Shown piece after piece: positions 36,029 to 47,593 of a stretch of DNA of 64,000 bases (within the stretch, counting starts at the first letter, position 1; each line of letters starts with the position of its first letter). The translations under genes and the position numbers were made by a program. The stretch comes from Hydractinia symbiolongicarpus (lineage: Eukaryota > Cnidaria > Hydrozoa > Anthoathecata > Hydractiniidae): the NCBI RefSeq assembly GCF_029227915.1, contig NC_079886.1:26638501-26702500 (forward strand), in the 5' to 3' direction. A model generated the notes under the pieces. The model had not been told where the DNA came from. It searched no databases and saw only the letters and a program-made list of their open reading frames with translations.

Positions 36029-39000
36029 TTGGGAAATGAGTTTACTCCCTGGGTACTTTCTTTGTATACTTTTCACTGTACGGGCCGAGTCCGTGATATA
36101 CGGAAAATCGCGGGATTTCGTTTGCCGGCGATTAAACTCCTTTTATTCAGCGTCTCATCAAAAACGAAATCATTTTTGAAAACTACAAGTCTCATGCGTT
36201 TTAGTGGTGAAAAAATAATTTAAAGAATCGTTTGAGAAATGAGTTTACTCCCTGGGTACTTTCTTTGTATACTTTTCACTGTACCGGCCGAGTCCGTGAT
36301 ATACGGAAAATCGCAGGTTTTCGTTTGCCGGCGATTAAACTCCTTTTATTCAGCGTCTCATCAAGAATGAAATCATTTTTGAAAACTAAAAGTCTCATGC
36401 GTTTTAGTGGTGAAAAAATAAATTAAAGAATCGTTCGGGAAATGAGTTTACTCCCTGGGTACTTTCTTTGTATACTTTTGACTATACGGGCCGAGTCCGG
36501 GATTTACGGGAAATTGCGGGTTTTCGTTTGCCGGCGATTAAACTCCTTTTATTCAGCGTCTCATCAAAAATGAAATCATTTTTGAAAACTACAAGTCTCA
36601 TGCCTTTTAGTGGTGAAGAAATAATTCAAAAAATCATTTGGCAAATGAGTTTACTCCCTGGGAATTTTCTTTGTATACATTCGACTATGCGGCCAAGCCC
36701 GGGATTTACGGGAAATCGCGGGTTTTCGTTTGCCGGCGATTAAACTCCTTTTATTTAGCGTCTCATCAAAAACGAAATCATTTTTGAAAACTACAAGTCT
36801 CATGCGTTTTAGTGGTGAAAAAATAATTTAAAGAATCGTTTGGGAAATGAGTTTACTCCCTGGGTACTTTCTTTGTATACTTTTCACTGTACGGGCCGAG
36901 TCCGTGATATACGGAAAATCGCGAGATTTCGTTTGCCGGCGATTAAACTCCATTTATTCAGCGTCTCATCAAAAACGAAATCATTTTTGAAAACTACAAG
37001 TCTCATGCGTTTTGGTGGTGAAAAAATAATTTAAAGAATCGTTTGGGAAATGAGTTTACTCCCTGGGTACTTTCTTTGTATACTTTTCACTGTACGGGCC
37101 GAGTCCGTGTTATACGGAAAATCGCGAGATTTCGTTTGCCGGCGATTAAACTCCATTTATTCAGCGTCTCATCAAGAATGAAATCATTTTTGAAAACTAC
37201 AAGTCTCATGCGTTTTAGTGGTGAAAAAATAATTTAAAGAATCGTTCGGGAAATGAGTTTACTCCCTGGGTACTTTCTTTGTAAACTTTTGACTATACGG
37301 GCCGAGTCCCGGATTTACGGGAAATTGCGGGTTTTCGTTTGCCGGCGATTAAACTCCTTTTATTCAGCGTCTCATCAAAAATAAAATCGTTTTTGAAAAC
37401 TACAAGTCTTATGCGTTTTAGTGGTAAAAAATTAATTTAAAAAATCGTTCGGGAAATGAGTTTACTCCCAGTTTACTTTCTTTGTATACATTTGACTATA
37501 CGGGTCAAGCCCGGGATTTACGGCAAATCGCGGGTTTTCGTTTGCCGGCGATTAAACTCCTTTTATTCAGCGTCTCATCAAAAATGAAATCATCTTTGAA
37601 AACTACAAGTCTCATGAGTTTTAGTGTTAAAAAATTAATTTAAAAAATCGTTCGGGAAATGAGCTTACTCCCAGTTTACTTTCTTTGTATACATTCGACT
37701 ATACGGGTCAAGCCCGGAATTTACGGCAAATCGCAAGTTTTCGTTTGCCGGCGATTAAACTTCTTTTATACAGCGTCTCATCAAAAATGAAATAATTTTT
37801 GAAAACTACAAGTCTCATGCGTTTTAGTGGTGAAAAAATAATTTAAAGAATCCTTTGGGAAATGAGTTTACCCCCTGGGTACTTTCTTTGTATACTTTTC
37901 ACTGTACGGGCCGAGTCCGTGATATACGGAAAATCGCGGGTTTTCGTTTGCCGGCGATTAAACTCCTTTTATTCAGCGTCTCATCAAAAACGAAATCATT
38001 TTTAAAAACTACAAGTCTCATGCGTTTTAGTGGTGAAAAAATAATTTAAAGAATCGTTTGGGAAATGAGTTTACTCCCTGGGTACTTTCTTTGTATACTT
38101 TTCACTGTACGGGCCGAGTCCGTGATATACGGAAAATCGCGGGATTTCGTTTGCCGGCGATTAAACTCCTTTTATTCAGCGTCTCATCAAAAACGAAATC
38201 ATTTTTGAAAACTCCAAGTCTCATGCGTTTTAGTGGTGAAAAAATAATTTAAAGAATCGTTTAGGAAATGAGTTTACTCCCTGGGTACTTTCTTTGTATA
38301 CTTTTTACTGTACGGCCGAGTCCGTGATATACGGAAAATCGCAGGATTTCGTTTGCCGGCGATTAAACTCCTTTTATTCAGCGTCTCATCAAGAATGAAA
38401 TCATTTTTGAAAACTACAAGTCTCATGCGTTTTAGTGGTGAAAAATTAATTTAAAGAATCGTTTGGGAAGTGAGTTAACTCCCTGGGTACTTTCTTTGTA
38501 TACTTTTGACTATACGGGCTGAGTCCGGGATTTACGGGAAATTGCGGGTTTTCGTTTGCCGGCGATTAAACTCCTTTTATTCAGCGTCTCATCAAAAATG
38601 AAATCGTTTCTGAAAACTACATGTCTTATGTGTTTTAGTGGTAAAAAATTAATTTAAAAAATCGTTCGGGAAATGAGTTTACTCCCAGTTTACTTTCTTT
38701 GTATACATTTGACTATACGGGTCAAGCCCGGGATTTACGGCAAATCGCGGGTTTTCGTTTGCTGGCGATTAAACTCCGTTTATTCAGCGTCTCATCAAAA
38801 ATGAAATCATTTTTGAAAACTACAAGTCTCATGTGTTTTAGTGGTGAAGAAATAATTTAAAAAATCGTTCGGGAAATGAGTTTACTGCCAGTTTACTTTC
38901 TTTGTATACATTCGACTATACGGGTCAAGCCCGGGATTTACGGCAAATCGCGGGTTTTCGTTTGCCGGCGATTAAACTCCTTTTATACAGCGTCTCATCA

Positions 39001-39679
39001 AAAATGAAATCATTTTTAAAAACTACAAGTCCAATGCGTTTTAGTGGTGAAAAAATAATTTAAAGAATCGTTTGGGAAATGAGTTTACTCCCTTTGTACT
39101 TTCTTTGTATACTTTTCACTGTACGGGCCGAGTCCGTGATATACGGAAAAGCGCGGGATTTCGTTTGCCGGCGATTAAACTCCTTTTATTCAGCGTCTCA
39201 TCAAAAATGAAATCGTTTTTAAAAACTACAAGTCTCATGCGTTTTAGTGGTGAAAAAATAATTTAAAAAATCCTTTGGGAAATGAGTTTACTCCCTGGGT
39301 ACTTTCTTTGTATACTTTTCACTGTACGGGCCGAGTCCGTGATATACGGAAAATCGCGGGATTTCGTTTGTCGGCGATTAAACGACTTTTATTCAGAGTC
39401 TCATCAAAAATGAAATCATTTTTGAAAACTACAAGTCTCATGCGTTTTATTGGTGAAGAAATAATTCAAGAAATCGTTCGGCAAATGAGTTTACTCCCTG
39501 GATATTTTCTTTGTATACATTCGACTATACGGCCAAGCCCGGGATTTACGGGAAATCGCGGGTTTTCGTTTGCCGGCGATTAAACTCCTTTTATTCAGCG
39601 TCTCATCAAAAACGAAATCATTTTTGAAAACTACAAGTCTCATGCGTTTTAGTGGTGAAAAAATAATTTAAAGAATCGT

Positions 39680-39882
39680 TCGGGAAATGAGTTTACTCCC
39701 CGGGTACTTTCTTTGTATACTTTTCACTGTACGGGTCAAGCTCGGGATTTACGGCAAATCGCGGGTTTTCGTTTGCCGGCGATTAAACTCCTTTTATTCA
39801 GCGTCTCATCAAAAATGAAATTATATTTGAAAACTACAAGTCTCATGTGTTTTAGGGGTGAAGAAATAATTTAAAAAATCGT
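39680..39882 (+). repeat. Hybrid monomer marking one-monomer loss in B
   Basis: CCCCGGGTAC and TTTTCACTGTACGGG (H') run directly into TCAAGCTCGGGATT (D/T hybrid class). In block A these are two separate neighbours starting at 26158 and 26361. The crossover is at about 39731-39735. Confidence 0.85.
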
Positions 39883-41505
39883 TCGGGAAATGAGTTTACT
39901 CCCAGTTTACTTTCTTTGTATACATTTGACTATACGGGTCAAGCCCGGGATTTACGGCAAATCGCGGGTTTTCGTTTGCCGGCGATTAAACTCCTTTTAT
40001 ACAGCGTCTCATCAAAAATGAAATCATTTTTAAAAACTACAAGTTTCATGCGTTTTAGTGGTGAAAAAATAATTTAAAGAATCGTTTGGGAAATGAGTTT
40101 ACTTCCTTTGTACTTTCTTTGTATACTTTTCACTGTACGGGCCGAGTCCGTGATATACGGAAAAGCGCGGGATTTCGTTTGCCGGCGATTAAACTCCTTT
40201 TATTCAGCGTCTCATCAAAAATGAAATCGTTTTTGAAAACTACAAGTCTCATGCGTTTTAGTGGTGAAAAAATAATTTAAAGAATCGTTTGGGAAATGAG
40301 TTTACTGCCTGGGTACTTTCTTTGTATACTTTTCACTGTACGGGCCGAGTCCGTGATATACGGAAAATCGCGGGATTTCGTTTGCCGGCGATTAAACTCC
40401 TTTTATTCAGCGTCTCATCAAAAATGAAATCATTTTTGAAAACTACAAGTCTCATGCGTTTTAGTGGTGAAGAAATAATTCAAAAAATCGTTCGGCAAAT
40501 GAGTTTACTCCCTGGGTATTTTCTTTGTATACATTCGACTATACGGCCAAGCCCGGGATTTACGGGAAATCGCGGGTTTTCGTTTGCCGGCGATTAAACT
40601 CCTTTTATTCAGCGTCTCATCAAAAACGAAATCATTTTTGAAAACTACAAGTCTCATGCGTTTTAGTGGTGAAAAAATAATTTAAAGAATCGTTCGGGAA
40701 ATGAGTTTACTCCCCGGGTACTTTCTTTGTATACTTTTCACTGTACGGGCCGCGTCCATGATATACGGAAAATCGCGGGATTTCGTTTGCCGGCGATTAA
40801 ACTCCTTTTATTCAGCGTCTCATCAAGAATGAAATTATTTTTGAAAACTGCAAGTCTCATGCGTTTTAGTGGTGAAAAAATAATTTAAAGAATCGTTCGG
40901 GAAGTGAGTTTACTCCCTGGGTACTTTCTTTGTATACTTTTGACTATACGGGCCGAGTCCGGGATTTACGGGAAATTGCGGGTTTTCGTTTGCCGGCGAT
41001 TAAACTCCTTTTATTCAGCGTCTCATCAAAAATGAAATCGTTTTTGAAAACTACAAGTCTTATGCGTTTTAGTGGTAAAAAACTAATTTAAGAAATCGTT
41101 CGGGAAATGAGTTTACTCCCAGTTTACTTTCTTTGTATACATTCGACTATACGGGTCAAGCCCGGGATTTACGGCAAATCGCGGGTTTTCGTTTGCCGGC
41201 GATTAAACTCCTTTTATACAGCGTCTCATCAAAAATGAAATCATTTTTTGAAACTACAAGTCTCATGCGTTTTAGTGGTGAAAAAATAATTTAAAGAATC
41301 GTTTGGGAAATAAGTTTACTCCATTTGTACTTTCTTTGTATACTTTTCACTGTACGGGCCGAGTCCGTGATATACGGAAAAGCGCGGGATTTCGTTTGCC
41401 GGCGATTAAACTCCTTTTATTCAGCGTCTCATCAAAAATGAAATCGTTTTTGAAAACTACAAGTGTCATGCGTTTTAGTGGTGAAAAAATAATTTAAAGA
41501 ATCGT

Positions 41506-41708
41506 TCGGGAAGTGAGTTTACTCCCTGGGTACTTTCTTTGTATACTTTTCACTGTACGGGCCGAGTCCGTGATATACGGAAAATCGCGGGATTTCGTTT
41601 GCCGGCGATTAAACTCCTTTTATTCAGCGTCTCATCAAAAATGAAATCATTTTTGAAAACTACAAGTCTCATGCGTTTTAGTGGTGAAGAAATAATTCAA
41701 AAACTCGT
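41506..41708 (+). repeat. Hybrid monomer marking one-monomer loss in B
   Basis: It starts GGGAAGTGAG like the D monomer of block A at 29810, then becomes CACTGTACGG like the H at 30013. One D monomer is gone relative to A. The parents agree across most of 41512-41551, so the breakpoint cannot be placed more finely. Confidence 0.8.
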
Positions 41709-42723
41709 TCGGCAAATGAGTTTACTCCCTGGGTATTTTCTTTGTATATATTCGACTATACGGCCAAGCCCGGGATTTACGGGAAATCGCGGGTTTTCGT
41801 TTGCCGGCGATTAAACTCCTTTTATTCAGCGTCTCATCAAAAACGAAATCATTTTTGAAAACTACAAGTCTCATGCGTTTTAGTGGTGAAAAAAAAAATT
41901 TAGAGAATCGTTCGGGAAATGAGTTTACTCCCCGGGTACTTTCTTTGTATACTTTTCACTGTACGGGCCGAGTCCGCGATATACGGAAAATCGCGGGATT
42001 TCGTTTGCCGTTGATTAAACTCCTTTTATTCAGCGTCTCATCAAGAATGAAATTATTTTTTGAAACTACAAGTCTCATGCGTTTTAGTGGTGAAAAATTA
42101 ATTTAAAGAATCGTTTGGGAAATGAGTTTACTCCCTTTGTACTTTCTTTGTATACTTTTCACTGTACGGGCCGAGTCCGTGATATACGGAAAAGCGCGGG
42201 ATTTCGTTTGCCGGCGATTAAACTCCTTTTATTCAGCGTCTCATCAAAAATGAAATCGTTTTTGAAAACTACAAGTCTCATGCGTTTTAGTGGTGAAAAA
42301 ATAATTTAAAGAATCGTTCGGGAAATGAGTTTACTCCCCGGGTACTTTCTTTGTATACTTTTCACTGTACGGGCCGCGTCCGTGATATACGGAAAATCGC
42401 GGGATTTCGTTTGCCGGCGATTAAACTCCTTTTATTCAGCGTCTCATCAAGAATGAAATTATTTTTGAAAACTGCAAGTCTCATGCGTTTTAGTGGTGAA
42501 AAAATAATTTAAAGAATCGTTCGGGAAGTGAGTTTACTCCCTGGGTACTTTCTTTGTATACTTTTGACTATATGTGCCGAGTCCGGGATTTACGGGAAAT
42601 TGCGGGTTTTCGTTTGCCGGCGATTAAACTCCTTTTATTCAGCGTCTCATCAAGAATGAAATTATTTTTGAAAACTGCAAGTCTCATGCGTTTTAGTGGT
42701 GAAAAAATAATTTAAAGAATCGT

Positions 42724-43129
42724 TCGGGAAGTGAGTTTACTCCCTGGGTACTTTCTTTGTATACTTTTCACTGTACGGGCCGAGTCCGTGATATACGGAA
42801 AATCGCGGGTTTTCGTTTGCCGGCGATTAAACTCCTTTTATTCAGCGTCTCACCAAAAACGAAATCATTTTTAAAAACTACAAGTCTCATGCGTTTTAGT
42901 GGTGAAAAAATAATTTAAAGAATCGTTCGGGAAGTGAGTTTACTCCCTGGGTACTTTCTTTGTATACTTTTCACTGTACGGGCCGAGTCCGTGATATACG
43001 GAAAATCGCGGGTTTTCGTTTGCCGGCGATTAAACTCCTTTTATTCAGCGTCTCACCAAAAACGAAATCATTTTTAAAAACTACAAGTCTCATGCGTTTT
43101 AGTGGTGAAAAAATAATTTAAAGAATCGT
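42724..43129 (+). repeat. Two-monomer repeat of CACCAAAAACG type
   Basis: Two adjacent H copies that look identical, each with TTCGGGAAGTGAG and TCTCACCAAAAACG (the family has TCTCATC). The pair recurs at 43942-44347. In both places it follows a monomer ending in AAAACTGCAAG and precedes an H with CCCTGCGTAC. Confidence 0.85.
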
Positions 43130-43422
43130 TTGGGAAATGAGTTTACTCCCTGCGTACTTTCTTTGTATACTTTTCACTGTACGGGCCGAGTCCGTGATAT
43201 ACGGAAAAGCGCGGGATTTCGTTTGCCGGCGATTAAACTCCTTTTATTCAGCGTCTCATCAAAAATGAAATCGTTTTTGAAAACTACAAGTCTCATGCGT
43301 TTTAGTGGTGAAAAAATAATTTAAAGAATCGTTTGGGAAATGAGTTTACTCCCTGGGTACTTTCTTTGTATACTTTTCACTGTACGGGCCGAGTCCGTGA
43401 TATACGGAAAATCGCGGGATTT

Positions 43423-43462
43423 CGTTTGCCGGCGATTAAACTCCTTTTATTCAGCGTCTCAT
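43423..43462 (+). repeat. Conserved core of the monomer (example copy)
   Basis: The stretch from CGTTTGCCGGCGATTAAAC through TCAGCGTCTCAT is nearly the same in all classes, while about +20 to +28 and +42 to +90 carry most class differences. The core centres on the palindrome GCCGGC. Rare exceptions include GCTGGCG near 6028 and 25239, GTCGGCG near 25849, and GCCGGCTATT near 52764 and 55198. Conserved and variable boxes inside a satellite monomer are known in other families and sometimes mark protein binding; here a binding role is inference only. Confidence 0.75.
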
Positions 43463-43483
43463 CAAAAATGAAATCATTTTTGA
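43462..43483. repeat. 22-bp dyad (potential hairpin) in monomer
   Basis: A perfect inverted repeat with 9-bp arms, TCAAAAATG and CATTTTTGA, around a 4-bp AAAT loop. It recurs at the same place in every monomer that has both ATG and ATCATT here. Class D (ATCGTT) keeps it with one G.T-type mismatch; copies with AAAACG or CAAGAATG have one mismatch. Nearby A and T runs could also bend the DNA. The arms are read directly; hairpin formation is inference. Confidence 0.85.
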
Positions 43484-43941
43484 AAACTACAAGTCTCATG
43501 CGTTTTAGTGGTGAAGAAATAATTCAAAAAATCGTTCGGCAAATGAGTTTACTCCCTGGGTATTTTCTTTGTATACATTCGACTATACGGCCAAGCCCGG
43601 GATTTACGGGAAATCGCGGGTTTTCGTTTGCCGGCGATTAAACTCCTTTTATTCAGCGTCTCATCAAAAACGAAATCATTTTTGAAAACTACAAGTCTCA
43701 TGCGTTTTAGTGGTGAAAAAAAAAATTTAGAGAATCGTTCGGGAAATGAGTTTACTCCCCGGGTACTTTCTTTGTATACTTTTCACTGTACGGGCCGAGT
43801 CCGTGATATACGGAAAATCGCGGGATTTTGTTTGCCGGCGATTAAACTCCTTTTATTCAGCGTCTCATCAAGAATGAAATTATTTTTGAAAACTGCAAGT
43901 CTCATGCGTTTTAGTGGTGAAAAAATAATTTAAAGAATCGT

Positions 43942-44347
43942 TCGGGAAGTGAGTTTACTCCCTGGGTACTTTCTTTGTATACTTTTCACTGTACGGGCCG
44001 AGTCCGTGATATACGGAAAATCGCGGGTTTTCGTTTGCCGGCGATTAAACTCCTTTTATTCAGCGTCTCACCAAAAACGAAATCATTTTTAAAAACTACA
44101 AGTCTCATGCGTTTTAGTGGTGAAAAAATAATTTAAAGAATCGTTCGGGAAGTGAGTTTACTCCCTGGGTACTTTCTTTGTATACTTTTCACTGTACGGG
44201 CCGAGTCCGTGATATACGGAAAATCGCGGGTTTTCGTTTGCCGGCGATTAAACTCCTTTTATTCAGCGTCTCACCAAAAACGAAATCATTTTTAAAAACT
44301 ACAAGTCTCATGCGTTTTAGTGGTGAAAAAATAATTTAAAGAATCGT
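43942..44347 (+). repeat. Second CACCAAAAACG monomer pair
   Basis: Matches 42724-43129 in sequence and in flanking monomer types, at an offset of 1,218 bp (six monomers). Confidence 0.85.
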
Positions 44348-46579
44348 TGGGGAAATGAGTTTACTCCCTGCGTACTTTCTTTGTATACTTTTCACTGTAC
44401 GGGCCGAGTCCGTGATATACTGAAAATCGCGGGATTTCGTTTGCCGGCGATTAAACTCCTTTTATTCAGCGTCTCATCAAAAACGAAATCATTTTTGAAA
44501 ACTACAAGTCTCATGCGTTTTAGTGGTGAAAAAATAATTTAAAGAATCGTTCGGGAAGTGAGTAAACTCCCTGGGTACTTTCTTTGTATACTTTTGACTA
44601 TACGGGCTGAGTCCGGGATTTACGGGAAATTGCGGGTTTTCGTTTGCCGGCGATTAAACTCCTTTTATTCAGCGTGTCATCAAAAATGAAATCGTTTCTG
44701 AAAACTACATGTCTTATGTGTTTTAGTGGTAAAAAATTAATTTAAAAAATCGTTCGGGAAATGAGTTTACTCCCTGGGTACTTTCTTTGTATACTTTTCA
44801 CTGTACGGGCCGAGTCCGTGATATACGGAAAATCGCGGGATTTCGTTTGCCGGCGATTAAACTCCTTTTATTCAGCGTCTCATCAAAAACGAAATCATTT
44901 TTGAAAACTCCAAGTCTCATGCGTTTTAGTGGTGAAAAAATAATTTAAAGAATCGTTTAGGAAATGAGTTTACTCCCTGGGTACTTTCTTTGTATACTTT
45001 TCACTGTACGGGCCGAGTTCGTGATATACGGAAAATCGCAGGATTTCGTTTGCCGGCGATTAAACTCCTTTTATTCAGCGTCTCATCAAGAATGAAATCA
45101 TTTTTGAAAACTACAAGTCTCATGCGTTTTAATGGTGAAAAATTAATTTAAAGAATCGTTCGGGAAGTGAGTTAACTCCCTGCGTACTTTCTTTGTATAC
45201 TTTTCACTGTACGGGCCGAGTCCGTGATATACTGAAAATCGCGGGATTTCGTTTGCCGGCGATTAAACTCCTTTTATTCAGCGTCTCATCAAAAATGAAA
45301 TCGTTTTTGAAAACTACAAGTCTCATGCGTTTTAGTGGTGAAAAAATAATTTAAAAAATCGTTTGGGAAATGAGTTTACTGCCTGGGTACTTTCTTTGTA
45401 TACTTTTCACTGTACGGGCCGAGTCCGTGATATACGGAAAATCGCGGGATTTCGTTTGCCGGCGATTAAACTCCTTTTATTCAGCGGCTCATCAAAAATG
45501 AAATCATTTTTGAAAACTACAAGTCTCATGCGTTTTAGTGGTGAAGAAATAATTCAAGAAATCGTTCGGCAAATGAGTTTACTACCTGGATATTTTCTTT
45601 GTATACATTCGACTATACGGCCAAGCCCGGGATTTACGGGAAATCGCGGGTTTTCGTTTGCCGGCGATTAAACTCCTTTTATTCAGCGTCTCATCAAAAA
45701 CGAAATCATTTTTGAAAACTACAAGTCTCATGCGTTTTAGTGGTGAAAAAATAATTTAAAGAATCGTTCGGGAAATGAGTTTACTCCCCAGGTACTTTCT
45801 TTGTATACTTTTCACTGTACGGGCCGAGTCCGTGATATACGGAAAATCGCGGGATTTCGTTTGCCGGCGATTAAACTCCTTTTATTCAGCGTCTCATAAA
45901 GAATGAAATTATTTTTGAAAACTGCAAGTCTCATGCGTTTTAGTGGTGAAAAAATACTTTAAAGAATCGTTCGGGAAGTGAGTTTACTCCCTGGGTACTT
46001 TCTTTGTATACTTTTGACTATACGGGCCGAGTCCGGGATTTACGGCAAATCGCGGGTTTTCGTTTGCCGGCGATTAAACTCCTTTTATTCAGCGTCTCAT
46101 CAAAAATGAAATTATTTTTAAAAACTACAAGTCTCATGTGTTTTAGTGGTGAAGAAATAATTTAAAAAATCGTTCGGGAAATGAGTTTACTCCCAGTTTA
46201 CTTTCTTTGTATACATTTGACTATACGGCTCAAGCCCGGGATTTACGGCAAATCGCGGGTTTTCGTTTGCCGGCGATTAAACTCCTTTTATACAGCGTCT
46301 CATCAAAAATGAAATCATTTTTTAAAACTACAAGTTTCATGCGTTTTAGTGGTGAAAAAATAATTTAAAGAATCGTTTGGGAAATGAGTTTACTCCCTTT
46401 GTACTTTCTTTGTATACTTTTCACTGTACGGGCCGAGTCCGTGATATACGGAAAAGCGCGTGATTTCGTTTGCCGGCGATTAAACTCCTTTTATTCAGCG
46501 TCTCATCAAAAATGAAATCGTTTTTGAAAACTACAAGTCTCATGCGTTTTAGTGGTGAAAAAATAATTTAAAGAATCGT

Positions 46580-47593
46580 TTGGGAAATGAGTTTACTCCC
46601 TTTGTACTTTCTTTGTATACTTTTCACTGTACGGGCCGAGTCCGTGATATACGGAAAATCGCGGGATTTCGTTTGCCGGCGATTAAACTCCTTTTATTCA
46701 GCGTCTCATCAAAAATGAAATCATTTTTGAAAACTACAAGTCTCATGCGTTTTAGTGGTGAAGAAATAATTCAAAAAATTGTTCGGCAAATGAGTTTACT
46801 CCCTGGGTATTTTCTTTGTATATATTCGACTATACAGCCAAGCCCGGGATTTACGGGAAATCGCGGGTTTTCGTTTGCCGGCGATTAAACTCCTTTTATT
46901 CAGCGTCTCATCAAAAACGAAATCATTTTTGAAAACTACAAGTCTCATGCGTTTTAGTGGTGAAAAAATAATTTAAAGAATCGTTTGGGAAATGAATTTA
47001 CTCCCTTTGTACTTTCTTTGTATACTTTTCACTGTACGGGCCGAGTCCGTGATATACGGAAAAGCGCGGGATTTCGTTTGCCGGCGATTAAACTCCTTTT
47101 ATTCAGCGTCTCATCAAAAATGAAATCATTTTTGAAAACTACAAGTCTCATGCGTTTTAGTGGTGAAAAAATAATTTAAAGAATCGTTCGGGAAATGAGT
47201 TTACTCCCCGGGTACTTTCTTTGTATACTTTTCACTGTACGGGCCGCGTCCGTGATATACGGAAAATCGCGGGATTTCGTTTGCCGGCGATTAAACTCCT
47301 TTTATTCAGCGTCTCATCAAGAATGAAATTATTTTTGAAAACTGCAAGTCTCATGCGTTTTAATGGTGAAAAAATAATTTAAAGAATCGTTCGGGAAGTG
47401 AGTTTACTCCCTGGGTACTTTCTTTGTATACTTTTGACTATACGGGCCGAGTCCGGGATTTACGGGAAATTGCGGGTTTTTGTTTGCCGGCGATTAAACT
47501 CCTTTTATTCAGCGTCTCATCAAAAATGAAATCGTTTTTGAAAACTACAAGTCTTATGCGTTTTAGTGGTGAAAAAATAATTTAAAGAATCGT
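46580..47593 (+). repeat. 5-mer HOR unit
   Basis: H, C, H, H', D (1,014 bp), repeated at 47594-48607. Shared marks: AAAATTGTTCGGC, TATATATTCGACTATACAGCC, GGAAATGAATTTAC, GGGCCGCGTCC and TTTTAATGGTG. Confidence 0.88.

Larger units (their letters stand above)
30474..41966 (+). repeat. Block B of the 15.55-kb tandem duplication
   Basis: Copy of block A reduced to about 11,493 bp, shorter by 4,060 bp, exactly 20 x 203. The A-to-B offset steps down or up by whole monomers: 15,553, 13,929, 14,335, 13,726, 13,523, 13,319, 11,696, 11,493. Those steps are changes of -8, +2, -3, -1, -1, -8 and -1 monomers. A 1-bp loss (CTGTACGGCCGAG near 38310) shifts one segment to 13,522. Between the steps the copies differ only by scattered single bases. 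Confidence 0.9.
43333..43535 (+). repeat. Class H monomer (reference copy)
   Basis: This 203-bp copy represents the commonest class right of about 18 kb. Counting from TTGGGAAATG as base 1, it carries CCCTGGGTAC near +19, CTTTTCACTGTACGGG near +42, CCGTGATATACGGAAAATCG near +64, the conserved GCCGGCGATTAAAC near +96, and GGTGAAGAAATAATTC at the end. Most other H copies end in GGTGAAAAAATAATTTAAAG. Counted by hand on a consensus-like H sequence, GC is 78 of 203 and there are 13 CpG. H copies with CCCTTTGTAC (for example 46580, 49420, 51448) are a sub-variant that also often has AAAAGCGCGGG. Confidence 0.9.
41967..46579 (+). repeat. H-rich domain with irregular order
   Basis: Satellite only, dominated by H and H', with D and T copies sparse. 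It includes two matching pairs of H monomers with TCTCACCAAAAACG (42724-43129 and 43942-44347), and two H copies with GATATACTGAAAATCG (44348 and 45160). A D/H' hybrid near 42521 (TATATGTGCCGAG, then CATCAAGAATG) and a D/T hybrid near 45971 are also present. No clean long HOR was recognised in this stretch. Confidence 0.82.

Noticed and set aside
43462-43483. Rho-independent terminator from the dyad followed by A/T runs
   Set aside because: The stem is almost all A-T pairs, lacks a GC-rich stem, and sits in a eukaryotic-type satellite with no gene upstream.
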